Source: an uncultured Alphaproteobacteria bacterium
GTDB lineage: Bacteria > Pseudomonadota > Alphaproteobacteria > UBA9655
DNA: 39,271 bases
Direction of reading: 5' to 3'
Assembly: GCA_937967795.1 (NCBI GenBank)
Contig: CALBSK010000109.1
Coordinates: 1-39,271 of the forward strand
Numbering within the stretch: the stretch's first letter is position 1; every line of letters begins with the position of its first letter. The notes under the pieces are model-generated. The model saw only the letters and a program-made list of their open reading frames with translations. It did not search any database and was not told the origin of the DNA. Position numbers and translations under genes: made by a program. Positions 31,222 through 39,271 of the stretch are shown here, piece by piece.

Positions 31222-33156
31222 TTATTTCTCTTTCTTTTTTTCTTTCTTCTCCTTGTTCTCTTTCTTCACGTGCTCTTCCTTAGAAGATCTCAAACGCTTC
31301 CGCAAGTCTGAATACCCTATGTCAGGGTGGGTGGCTTCCATCTCTGAAAGAATATTGTCATAAGGAGAAAAGAAATTTTCTATCACTTTATGACTTGACG
31401 GGTTCTTTTGTAAATATTTGCTTACCTTTGAAATGATTTTTTTTAAAAATATACATACGTTTTTTATCAGCTTTGGTCTTTGTTGGCTAAAAGAAGAATA
31501 TTGCCCGTGTTTTATAGCCTGCAAAATAAAGGAAATACTATCTAATCCTTCTTTCTTCAGTTCTTTCGGTGTCCATAGGACTTCTTCTTCAGAGGACGAT
31601 ATTGGTTCGTACAATTTTAAACATTTTTGTAAAAAACAAACCCTCTTTTTTTTTATAGAAATACTCGTCCGAAAACCATATTCCACATCATTCAACTCTA
31701 TCATATCCTTTTTTTTCTCTCCTAAGTCGTTTAAAATGCGGCCTAAATCTTTTGAAATTTTTTGATAATCATCCTTGTTATAAGGAGTTAAAAGACCTGA
31801 AGAACAGCGCAAATAATCCACATAATTTTTTAAGTTTCCGGATGTCTTACACGAATTTAAGATTATTAAAGCTTTCTCATGTTGATTATAATCCTGATAA
31901 ATTTCGGCAAGGTCTGCCTTGGTGTATAGGGAACTCTCAGAAAGATTTACCTCTGCAAAGATCCTAAAACTTTCCTCTCTATTTCGCCTCATCACATGGG
32001 CCCCACAGAGAGCGGCGGTGAAGAAAGAAGTGTGCGAACAGAAAGATGTTTTTGCAAAAGTTCTCGAAAAAGCCTTATGAAACCATTCCATGGCAGAAAG
32101 ATTAACGGTTTCAAAATCTTCCATCTGATTTCTTAAAAGAGAAACGTAAAGCTTCCAAACTTGAAAGTCTTCAGAATAAGCACAAAAAAGTGATTTAAGA
32201 TTGAGTAATTTTTGCTCTTTATTTAAAGTTTTATTATTATAAGGGGATGTTTCCAAAACAAAGTCCTGAAGGAGAGTGTTTATATTTACTTCTCTTTCGT
32301 CCACTTCTCCTTCTTCGTCATTGCACCCTGAAAGAAGGCATAAGGAAGCTCCAAAATCATTTAAAAAGGAAGGTATTTCTTGAACTCCTCTGCTCTTTCT
32401 GCTTAAATTCTTAACCCGCTGTACAATCCCCGAAGAAGAGTTACTTGGTGTAGAGAAAATTTCCCACTTCTGGTCGTTTTCTTTTTTAATGCTTCTCAAT
32501 GTTTTTTTATGATCCTCCGAGCCTTTTATCATCTCTTTCAAATCGGATTTGAGAAGAGCAAAAACTAAAGGGGCTTGCGCCAGGCTAGAGAAGGCACCTT
32601 GAAAAGCTGTTAGATCTTGAAAAGCGCTTATTAGGATAGGAATAGATTTTTCAAAAGAAGGATAATCTTGGGTTAACCACGGAAAGTTTCCTTTCTTTAG
32701 CCAGAATGTGAGTTTTTCTTCATTATTCTTGAATAAATAATAATTTCCGGTTTCTTTAAACTTACCGAAAGTATTTAAAGTCGGATTTTCCTCATGATCA
32801 ATCACAGCTTTCCACAACTTACCAACAGCCCGGATTTTTGCTTGTGTCTGAAGATCACACTTCTCAAAGATAAGAACAAGGAGTTCCGGAGGTAAATCGG
32901 AAATAGTCCATTCAGAACCTCCCGAAAGACTGTGATTTCCCTTTCCGGTGTTTTTTTTCTTTTGGCCGAGTTTCTTCTTTTGGATGGTTTGTTCTCTTTT
33001 AGTCGAATTTTTTCTTTTAGGTGTTTTTTTGGTGGTGGATTTTTGCTGAGTGTTTGCCCTCTCCTGTTTTTCCATAGCAAAGGAAGAAGGAGCAAAAGCA
33101 AAAAAGCTAAGAAAAAGTAAAGATAAAACAGAAATCTGCCGTATTTTCTTTAACAT
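31222..33156 (-). CDS. large secreted F-box protein with basic tracts
   Basis: 644 residues. Signal peptide 1-27 (LSLLFLSFFAFAPSSFA), then ME. Residues 38-72 are Lys/Arg-rich (KKTPKRKNSTKRE, QKKKLGQKKK), nuclear-localisation-like. Residues 83-120 form a clear F-box (WTISDLPPELLVLIFEKCDL, then VGKLWKAV). The long helical remainder has TPR/Sel1-like stretches (AMEWFHKAFSRTF, LAEIYQDYNQHEKALIILNS). The C-terminus is again Lys-Glu-rich. F-box plus helical repeat is the layout of substrate-recruiting SCF subunits; secretion and a host target are inferred. No strong ribosome binding site is seen. Confidence 0.85.
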   Translation of the reverse strand: MLKKIRQISVLSLLFLSFFAFAPSSFAMEKQERANTQQKSTTKKTPKRKNSTKREQTIQKKKLGQKKKNTGKGNHSLSGGSEWTISDLPPELLVLIFEKCDLQTQAKIRAVGKLWKAVIDHEENPTLNTFGKFKETGNYYLFKNNEEKLTFWLKKGNFPWLTQDYPSFEKSIPILISAFQDLTAFQGAFSSLAQAPLVFALLKSDLKEMIKGSEDHKKTLRSIKKENDQKWEIFSTPSNSSSGIVQRVKNLSRKSRGVQEIPSFLNDFGASLCLLSGCNDEEGEVDEREVNINTLLQDFVLETSPYNNKTLNKEQKLLNLKSLFCAYSEDFQVWKLYVSLLRNQMEDFETVNLSAMEWFHKAFSRTFAKTSFCSHTSFFTAALCGAHVMRRNREESFRIFAEVNLSESSLYTKADLAEIYQDYNQHEKALIILNSCKTSGNLKNYVDYLRCSSGLLTPYNKDDYQKISKDLGRILNDLGEKKKDMIELNDVEYGFRTSISIKKKRVCFLQKCLKLYEPISSSEEEVLWTPKELKKEGLDSISFILQAIKHGQYSSFSQQRPKLIKNVCIFLKKIISKVSKYLQKNPSSHKVIENFFSPYDNILSEMEATHPDIGYSDLRKRLRSSKEEHVKKENKEKKEKKKEK

Positions 33157-33341
33157 ACTATTGATACCCTAATATTACCATAAGCCTACTGTTACCCTTC
33201 TTCTCCAACATACTCAATTTGTCAAGATAAAAATACATCTTAATGACTCAGACAAAGAATGATCATTTAAAAAAATAATTTCTTGCTTCTTTACCTGACT
33301 TGTACTATAGGAATAACGTTTCTGAAAAAAGGAAAATAGAA

Positions 33342-33770
33342 ATGAACACGAAAAATGAATCACTAGAATTAACTTCTTTGGTTGCTGAGATTGTTTCTGC
33401 TTACATTTCAAAAAATACGATGGAAGCAGCAGAGATACCCGCATTTGTTCAGCTTATCCATCGGAGTTTGGGCGCTCTGTGTTCTGGAAAGTCATATTTG
33501 CTTTCAGCCCGTGCAGAGCCTGTGGTATCTATTGAAGAATCTGTAAAACCCGATTTTATTGTATGCCTTGAAGATGGACGAAAATTAAAAATGCTCAAAC
33601 GTCATCTCAAAACAGCTTATAACATGACACCTGAACAATATCGTGAGCGTTGGAATTTGCCGAGCACTTATCCTATGGTTGCACCTAATTATGCGAAGCG
33701 TCGGAGTAGTATTGCCAAGGACATTGGCCTTGGAACCCATACAAAAGGTCAGAAGCAAGCCGCCGCTTAG
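33342..33770 (+). CDS. MucR/Ros-family transcriptional regulator
   Basis: 142 residues from the ATG at 33342, which follows AAAGGAAAA; a longer TTG-initiated form from 33300 is unlikely. The family signature is present: PDFIVCLEDGRKLKMLKRHL, then MTPEQYRERWNLPSTYPMVA and PNYAKRRSSIAKDIGLG. In MucR/Ros proteins this region holds an atypical zinc finger; here the usual Cys pair is reduced to one Cys (IVCLEDG) with the His of KRHL kept. It binds AT-rich DNA in alphaproteobacteria. A terminator follows at once. Confidence 0.92.
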   Translation: MNTKNESLELTSLVAEIVSAYISKNTMEAAEIPAFVQLIHRSLGALCSGKSYLLSARAEPVVSIEESVKPDFIVCLEDGRKLKMLKRHLKTAYNMTPEQYRERWNLPSTYPMVAPNYAKRRSSIAKDIGLGTHTKGQKQAAA

Positions 33771-33783
33771 TTCATAAACAGAA

Positions 33784-33824
33784 AAGGTCGATGCTTGTTA
33801 AAAAATTAAGCATCGACCTTTTTT
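33784..33824 (+). terminator. strong Rho-independent terminator
   Basis: AAGGTCGATGCTT (33784-33796) pairs perfectly with AAGCATCGACCTT (33808-33820), followed by more T. It ends the MucR transcript 14 bases after its stop. Confidence 0.95.
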
Positions 33825-33869
33825 ATCTCACCTCTTTTTCTGATGAAGACGCTTTTTAAAAACTGACGG

Positions 33870-34088
33870 GTGAACGTGTCTAATCACCAAGAGATAAGCA
33901 AACTTATACAACTCAACACAGTCCCCATAATTAAAAAAACACTCAATCCCAAAAACACCCATCCGAGAAAGAGCTTTTGGGGAGGCCGATTGTCATTTGC
34001 CACTTTTGAAAATAAAGGAGAGCTTATTTTGGTTTTGAAAATGGGTTTATTTTTAGGCGGTCTTGCAATCATTTACGCCTCTCGTTGA
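33870..34088 (+). CDS. possible small membrane protein
   Basis: 72 codons from a GTG without a clear ribosome binding site. The end has one hydrophobic helix (ILVLKMGLFLGGLAIIY). It overlaps the 3' end of gltA by 16 bases on the opposite strand. No family is recognised; it could be chance. Confidence 0.3.
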   Translation: MNVSNHQEISKLIQLNTVPIIKKTLNPKNTHPRKSFWGGRLSFATFENKGELILVLKMGLFLGGLAIIYASR

Positions 34089-35407
34089 AAAAGAGATTTA
34101 TAATGACGCAAAGGGTGGCCGGTATACAGTTGACGGGGGCGCCCAATTTTTTGAGAGGGATCCTCGATCATTTCCATCCATTGCGCAATCCAGCCAACAG
34201 TGCGAGCGACCGCGAAAAGGACTGTAAACATGGATGTGGGAATTCCCATCGCTCTAAAAATAATGCCTGAATAAAAATCTACATTTGGATAAAGTTTTTT
34301 TTCTAAAAAGTAAGAATCCTCAAGAGCGATCTTTTCCAACTCAAGGGCCAATTCTAAAAGAGGTTCATTTTGATATCCCAGTTCCTCTAAAACTTCTTGG
34401 CAAGCCTTTCTTAAAACAGCTGCTCGGGGATCATAGTGCTTATAAACCCGATGCCCAAATCCCATAAGACGAAAAGGATCATTTTTATCTTTGGCTCTTT
34501 CAATAAATTCAGGGATATTATCTTTATGTCCAATCCTTTTCAGCATATTGATGACAGCTTCATTGGCACCTCCATGAGCGGGCCCCCACAAACAAGCAAT
34601 CCCTGCTGCAATACAAGCAAAAGGATTCGTCCCACTTGAACCTGTAAGGCGCACTGTCGAAGTAGACGCATTTTGCTCATGATCTGCATGAAGGATAAGG
34701 ATTTTATCCATCGCTTTTGCAACAATGGGATTAACTTTAAAAGAAGCGGTGGGCGTCGCAAACATCATATAAAGAAGATTCTCTGCATACCCCAAATCAT
34801 TTTGGGGATACAAAAAAGGCTGTCCTACTGAGTATTTATAAGCCATCGCTGCAATAGTTGGCATTTTGGCAATAAGGCGGTGAGAAGCAATCAGTCTTTG
34901 TTGCGGATCACGAATATCAAGACTATCGTGATAAAAAGCTGAAAGGGCTCCGACCACTCCCAGCAAAATCGCCATCGGATGGGCATCTCTTCGGAACCCA
35001 CTATAGAAATTCCGTAATTGCTCATGAACCATCGTATGAAGAGTGATATTTTTTTTAAAATTTTGATATTCTGCTTGATTGGGGATTTCTCCTTCCATCA
35101 AGAGATAAGCGACCTCTAAAAAGGTGCTCTTTTCTGCGAGCTCTTCAATAGGATACCCCCGATGCAATAAAATCCCTTTTTCGCCATCAATAAAGGTAAT
35201 TTTGGATTCGCAACTTGCCGTTGCTGTATAGCCCGGATCATATGTAAAAGATCCTATTTCGTCATAAAGACGACGAATATCTAAAACAGAAGGGCCCAAC
35301 GTCCCTTCAAGAACAGGAAAATTGACAGCCTTTGAACCACTTGGATTCCCAGGTGTTATTTCAAGATGGGCAAGCTCATGATCTTCATCAAGAAAACGGG
35401 GTGTCAT
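34073..35407 (-). CDS. gltA: citrate synthase (type II)
   Basis: 444 residues, usual length. It condenses oxaloacetate and acetyl-CoA, the first step of the TCA cycle. Visible active-site regions are WGPAHGGANEAV (His), MGFGHRVYKHYDPRA (His) and PNVDFYSGIIFRAMGIP (Asp). The C-terminus RPRQLYTGHPLRHYKSL is typical. AAAGG lies before the ATG. It forms a unit with gltX, whose stop is 83 bases upstream of this start. Confidence 0.98.
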   Translation of the reverse strand: MTPRFLDEDHELAHLEITPGNPSGSKAVNFPVLEGTLGPSVLDIRRLYDEIGSFTYDPGYTATASCESKITFIDGEKGILLHRGYPIEELAEKSTFLEVAYLLMEGEIPNQAEYQNFKKNITLHTMVHEQLRNFYSGFRRDAHPMAILLGVVGALSAFYHDSLDIRDPQQRLIASHRLIAKMPTIAAMAYKYSVGQPFLYPQNDLGYAENLLYMMFATPTASFKVNPIVAKAMDKILILHADHEQNASTSTVRLTGSSGTNPFACIAAGIACLWGPAHGGANEAVINMLKRIGHKDNIPEFIERAKDKNDPFRLMGFGHRVYKHYDPRAAVLRKACQEVLEELGYQNEPLLELALELEKIALEDSYFLEKKLYPNVDFYSGIIFRAMGIPTSMFTVLFAVARTVGWIAQWMEMIEDPSQKIGRPRQLYTGHPLRHYKSLFQREA

Positions 35408-35489
35408 CGCAAAGCCTTTCTTTATCCTCTCTCTTTTTATTTTATCTCCCTCTTCCTTAAGAATTCATTGAGACCTTAAGAAAGGTGAT

Positions 35490-36890
35490 TCAGCTTAAAA
35501 TCGTGCGCAATCTTTCCAAAGTTTTATCTTTCCCCAGCACATGCATGATTTCAAATACACTAGGTGAGACACTTTTCCCCGTCAATGCCACTCGTAAAGG
35601 CTGGGCGACTTTTCCGAGTTTTAGATTTTTTTCTTCTGCAATTTCTCGAACATAATTTTCAAGCTGTAATTCCGTCCATGCAATTTCAGGAAGAGCCCTC
35701 AAATAATCTTCCATAATTTTTAGAATCGCGAGAGTCTCTTCATTTATAATTTTTTGGCTAGCCTCATCCAGAGGTTGGGGAGCCACATAAAAAAGGGAAT
35801 TTTCAGCAAGATCTAGCAAAGTCTTGGCACGCTGTTTAAGACCCGTCATTCCCCGGCACAAAAGATCTCGCGCCTCTGGTGTCACAGGAAACCCATGTTT
35901 TGTTTCAATAAAAGGAACAATAAGAGTGACAAGACGCCCATTGTCGGCTTCTCTCAAATAATGTCCATTCAGATTTGTAAGCTTAACAAAATCGAAACGT
36001 GCGGGTGATTTACCGATATGATCAAGATCAAACCATTCAATGGCTTCACGGGTTGAAATAATCTCAGCATCTCCATGACTCCACCCCAATCGTAATAAAT
36101 AATTTCTCAACGCCTCTGGTAAAAAACCCATCTCTTTATAAGCCTCCGCCCCAAGAGCGCCATGGCGCTTGGAGAGCTTACGCCCATCAGGACCATGAAT
36201 CAGCGGGATATGGGCATAGTGAGGGACTTTCCAATCCATCGCGTTGAAAATAGGGAGCTGCCGGAACATATTGGTTAAATGATCATCTCCTCGAATGACA
36301 TGGGTAATGCCCATGTCATGGTCGTCAACAACAACAGAGAGGTTAAAAGTGGGGGTTCCATCGGCTCTTAAAAGAATCATATCATCAAGTTGCTGATGAG
36401 ACACGCAAACTTCTCCTTGGACAAGATCATGAATCACCGTCTCTCCTTCCTGCGGGGCTTTAAAGCGAATCACAGGCTTGATTCCCGCGGGTGCCTCCTC
36501 AGGGGAACGATCCCGCCACCTTCCATCATAACGGGGGGGACGCCCTTGAGCACGCGCTTCTTCTCGCGCCAATTCAAGTTCTTCGGGAGTGCAATAGCAA
36601 TAATAAGCCTTGCCTTTTTTTAACAGTTCTTTTGCAACCTCAACATGACGTTCCCTCCGCTCAAATTGATGAACGGGAGTCTCATCCCAATCAATTTCTA
36701 ACCATTCAAGACTTTTATAAATGGCATCAACCGCATCAAGAGTTGAGCGAGCTCTATCCGTATCTTCAATTCTAAGAAGCATTTTGCCCCCATGATGGCG
36801 CGCAAAAAGCCAATTAAAAAGAGCAGTTCTCGCACTTCCTATATGCAAATATCCCGTAGGGGAGGGAGCAAAACGAACAATAACAGACAT
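35490..36890 (-). CDS. gltX: glutamate-tRNA ligase
   Basis: 466 residues. Class I aminoacyl-tRNA synthetase: HIGH region FAPSPTGYLHIGSARTALFN, a zinc-site-like YCYCTPEELE, KMSKS region GRKLSKRHGALG, and the C-terminal anticodon-binding helices. It charges tRNA-Glu, and in many alphaproteobacteria also tRNA-Gln; which applies here is not decidable by eye. GAGGAA precedes the ATG. Same strand as gltA. Confidence 0.97.
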   Translation of the reverse strand: MSVIVRFAPSPTGYLHIGSARTALFNWLFARHHGGKMLLRIEDTDRARSTLDAVDAIYKSLEWLEIDWDETPVHQFERRERHVEVAKELLKKGKAYYCYCTPEELELAREEARAQGRPPRYDGRWRDRSPEEAPAGIKPVIRFKAPQEGETVIHDLVQGEVCVSHQQLDDMILLRADGTPTFNLSVVVDDHDMGITHVIRGDDHLTNMFRQLPIFNAMDWKVPHYAHIPLIHGPDGRKLSKRHGALGAEAYKEMGFLPEALRNYLLRLGWSHGDAEIISTREAIEWFDLDHIGKSPARFDFVKLTNLNGHYLREADNGRLVTLIVPFIETKHGFPVTPEARDLLCRGMTGLKQRAKTLLDLAENSLFYVAPQPLDEASQKIINEETLAILKIMEDYLRALPEIAWTELQLENYVREIAEEKNLKLGKVAQPLRVALTGKSVSPSVFEIMHVLGKDKTLERLRTILS

Positions 36891-37000
36891 GAATGGTTCC
36901 TCACATTATAAAACTTTAGTTTATTTCGAAAAAACATAAGGAGGATCTACTCATTATGAATAATACATAGGACTTTCTGGACCTTTGTCAAACCCCCCCT

Positions 37001-37026
37001 TGTCATTCCCACGCAAGCGAGGATGA
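37001..37026. repeat. dispersed palindromic repeat unit
   Basis: GTCAT, inner CGC/GCG, then ATGAC: an imperfect palindrome with the same GTCAT/ATGAC arms as the units at 19195-19297. It is in the 455-base gap between gltX and the last F-box gene. Confidence 0.65.
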
Positions 37027-37094
37027 CGCTGCTGGGTTGATCAAAAGTAAGCCTTTTCATTTTGAAAGAGTATAGAGGAATATAATTGACTAAA

Positions 37095-37227
37095 CTAGTA
37101 CATTAAATCATAAATTTTGCCCCCACTCACACGTCATCCCGAATTTATTTCGGGATCTTTTAGATGCTGAAACAAGTTCAGCATGACATTAAGGAGAATG
37201 GCAAAATTTATGATTCAGGGCACTAGA
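37095..37227. repeat. MITE-like element with long terminal inverted repeats
   Basis: AATCATAAATTTTGCC (37106-37121) and GGCAAAATTTATGATT (37200-37215) are a perfect 16-bp inverted pair, extended outward by CTAGT/ACTAG with a few mismatches. Inside are two hairpins, CATCCCGAA/TTCGGGATC-like and ATGCTGAA/TTCAGCAT. No coding frame is present. The rest of 36891-37345 shows no gene. Confidence 0.7.
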
Positions 37228-37345
37228 GCAGACAGAAATCTAAACGTGCATAATTTTTTTCTCATCTTTAGAGTTTTAAAAAAGTAAAATTTAGGTATTG
37301 TAGAGATTAAATTTATATTTAAAATACATATTTATTATATTAACA

Positions 37346-39037
37346 ATGATGGTAACGATGATGAGAAATATCCTTGAGTCTACGGTAAGCTCTTTAGCTC
37401 TTTTAAGCGTTCTCTCTACTTTTACACCTTCCTTGGCCATGGAAGGGAAAGACGATGAACAAAACTCTGCTCTTATTCCGGTCTTGAAGCCTTTAGAGCA
37501 AAAACACTTTCAACGCGTCGTTTCTGATCCTGTTGATTTAGAGGACTTAGATCCGGAAAAGCCCATCACTTTGTTTTCTGCGGAGGTTGTACATCTGATT
37601 TTTGCTTGGCTTGGAGCGAAAGATTCACAGAACGTACAACAAGTTTGTAAACGTTGGAGGAATCTCAGTATCGAAGAAAACAAATCGCGACTTCTCCAAT
37701 GGAAAAAGAGGGATAAGAGCGATGAACTCGTTCAGATTTTTACTTCTAATTTTCCTAATTTTCTCTATGCCTACCCAATTATAGCGTCCAAAATTTCAAC
37801 TAACCTTCTCCCCACACTTTATGAAGAGGATGACGTCTCTTTCCCAAATTTAAAACTTATTCAAAAGTTTGGAGCCGCTCTAAAGGCGAATCCTAAGAGT
37901 CATCCCTTTGTGTGTCGGATGTTTCTCAATCATATAAAGGTATGGGATGCTCCTGCAACTTTTTTGGCTGTAACTCTTTTGACGCAAATCCCAGCCATCC
38001 AAAAAATACTACAACACGTTGAAGGGGCCCTCGACTTTGAGCCTGAGGAATTTCCTGCATTGGCCCAAGATCCTAAGAATCATCAGCGTCTTCACCAAAC
38101 CTTGATGGCTTTGAAACTACTGGTTCTCAGTGAGACCCAAACAAAAACAAGCATTGCGCTCTACCACAACGTAATTGCTGACTTTTTTCTTGCTGCCAAT
38201 ACGGGAGAGACTCCGCTTAAGGGTCATCTCCTATGGGGAGCTTATGCTCCTTACCACATTCATAGTTTGGTGAGGAAGAACTTTTCTTCTATATCTAAGT
38301 ATGGGAATGATCCAAAACTCTTAAAAAAACTTTGGACGTACATTGAAAATGTGGCGCCTCGCTTGGCAACTAGAGAGAAATGTTCATATTTAAAAACTTT
38401 ATTTGAATCTTACGAAAAACAAAGTGATAAATACGATATTCCTAAGATTTTAGAGTCTCTTCCTAAAGAAGATCTTGAGGCTCTGTTATTGCCCTCCTCA
38501 GAGGGCTTGACGAGTCCATTTGACTCCTTTATTCGGTTCAATCGTCATTCTCTTGCGAAGTCAATTTTAAAAGAATACGATCGCCGGCTTCCACAAGGGC
38601 CTCTTTATTTAATAAATGCGTTAAAATTATCAAAGGTCCTCTTTTTTCGAGTAGAGCTTCTTCCTAAATATCAAGAGTATCTTCTAACTCTGTTCGAACG
38701 CACACCGAAAGAGTTTTGGATAACAGGTGATTCTTCTACAGACCCGGACAGGTGGTGGAAAGAGAACTATTTAAAGTGGGTATTGGACACCTACCATGCC
38801 CGAGGAAATCAAGAAAAAATTACAGAGATATTGCAGTCCCTCGATATGGGGGCTATGACGATCCTCCTGTGCCCACCAGAGCAAAATATTGGAAGTTTAA
38901 TTGAGAAATTTATTTGGGCAGGAAAGTATCCTCTGGTAAAATCAATCCTTGCCGAAGCTGAGAAACGCGCGCCTCATCATCCCCTTCATTTGGAAATGAA
39001 AATCAAAATGGATAGGGCAGGCTTTAAGGAAAAATGA
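37346..39037 (+). CDS. secreted F-box protein with long helical repeats, 3' end frameshifted
   Basis: 563 residues; several ATGs stand close together (MMVTMM) and the first is used for lack of a clear ribosome binding site. Signal peptide 1-31 ends SLA, then ME. Residues 75-111 form an F-box-like domain (ITLFSAEVVHLIFAWLG, then VCKRWRNLS). The rest is helical; at least two units of about 120 residues can be aligned (...LFESYEKQSDKYDIPKILES; ...VLDTYHARGNQEKITEILQS). A third unit lies beyond the stop in other frames, so the present stop is probably a frameshift product. Confidence 0.8.
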   Translation: MMVTMMRNILESTVSSLALLSVLSTFTPSLAMEGKDDEQNSALIPVLKPLEQKHFQRVVSDPVDLEDLDPEKPITLFSAEVVHLIFAWLGAKDSQNVQQVCKRWRNLSIEENKSRLLQWKKRDKSDELVQIFTSNFPNFLYAYPIIASKISTNLLPTLYEEDDVSFPNLKLIQKFGAALKANPKSHPFVCRMFLNHIKVWDAPATFLAVTLLTQIPAIQKILQHVEGALDFEPEEFPALAQDPKNHQRLHQTLMALKLLVLSETQTKTSIALYHNVIADFFLAANTGETPLKGHLLWGAYAPYHIHSLVRKNFSSISKYGNDPKLLKKLWTYIENVAPRLATREKCSYLKTLFESYEKQSDKYDIPKILESLPKEDLEALLLPSSEGLTSPFDSFIRFNRHSLAKSILKEYDRRLPQGPLYLINALKLSKVLFFRVELLPKYQEYLLTLFERTPKEFWITGDSSTDPDRWWKENYLKWVLDTYHARGNQEKITEILQSLDMGAMTILLCPPEQNIGSLIEKFIWAGKYPLVKSILAEAEKRAPHHPLHLEMKIKMDRAGFKEK

Positions 39038-39271
39038 AGAATCCGACGTAGGTGAACAAGATCTTCTTTCCTTCTTTAAGGAAGTTCCCTCAAATTTTTG
39101 GAAAAGTGATTCTTCCCAAGATGACTATGAAAAAACGAGTTATCTCCTATATATATTAGATGCTTATGAAAAAGAAGATGATCAAAAACCCTAGAGATAA
39201 TTCGTTCGTTAGATGATTCCTGACTTCTGCCACTTAGTGCGACAAAAGAACTTTTGCAAGGGCGGTTTTGT
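39033..39271 (+). pseudogene. decayed further repeat unit of the F-box protein
   Basis: After the A5 tract at 39030-39034 the +1 frame reads LLSFFKEVPSNFWKSDSSQD and LLYILDAYEKEDDQK, matching LLTLFERTPKEFWITGDSST and LKWVLDTYHARGNQEK of the intact gene. At a second A5 tract (39184-39188) it returns to the original frame, LEIIRSLDDS, meets a TGA, then continues LLPLSATKELLQGRF to the edge. Two compensating indels and one stop codon are needed to read it through. Confidence 0.75.

Overview
The window looks like chromosome from an obligate intracellular alphaproteobacterium of the Holosporales/Rickettsiales type (protist endosymbionts such as the Odyssella, Paracaedibacter or Caedimonas lineages). 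This is inferred from the AT-rich DNA, alphaproteobacterial-looking housekeeping genes (groESL with CIRCE, gltA, gltX, a MucR/Ros regulator, a proton-pumping pyrophosphatase), eukaryotic-type domains on secreted proteins (F-box, patatin, LRR), and many decayed mobile elements. No rRNA gene or intact tRNA gene is present, so the genus cannot be fixed.

Left part (1 to about 18070), accessory DNA. It holds a truncated secreted F-box protein; a secreted protein with a deamidase-like C-terminus beside an IS630 copy; a secreted triple-repeat protein; a traC-traD-like conjugation pair preceded by two inverted repeats; a secreted patatin-LRR protein and its catalytically dead paralogue; a PIF1-type helicase with a WYL-like tail; a tnpB relic; an ATGA-coupled cluster of small membrane/coiled-coil proteins with one frameshift; an XRE regulator; a truncated relaxase-like protein; an AbiE toxin-antitoxin pair; a frameshifted acetyltransferase; and a tyrosine integrase. 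The integrase faces away from a tRNA-Thr 3' half (18021-18070), with a regular array of TAGAC motifs in between. I read this as the end of a decaying integrative conjugative element inserted in a tRNA-Thr gene.

Middle (18071-20760) is a junction zone: an IS982-type element carrying nested palindromes, a secreted F-box-like protein, and an IS256 relic.

Right part (20765-37345) is mostly ordinary chromosome: an entericidin-like lipoprotein, hppA, a small secreted protein, groEL/groES with CIRCE and promoter, an MHS-family transporter, a LysR regulator, an MsbA-like ABC exporter, a MazG-like hydrolase, a large secreted F-box protein, a MucR regulator with a strong terminator, gltA and gltX. The window ends in another secreted F-box protein whose 3' repeat is decaying by indels.

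Unifying theme: eight predicted secreted proteins, of different folds, all carry Met-Glu right after the signal peptide, most often as Ala-Met-Glu. Several have basic nuclear-localisation-like tracts and F-box or LRR modules. This suggests a Sec-dependent host-interaction repertoire. That role is inference; the domains and the motif are visible in the sequence.
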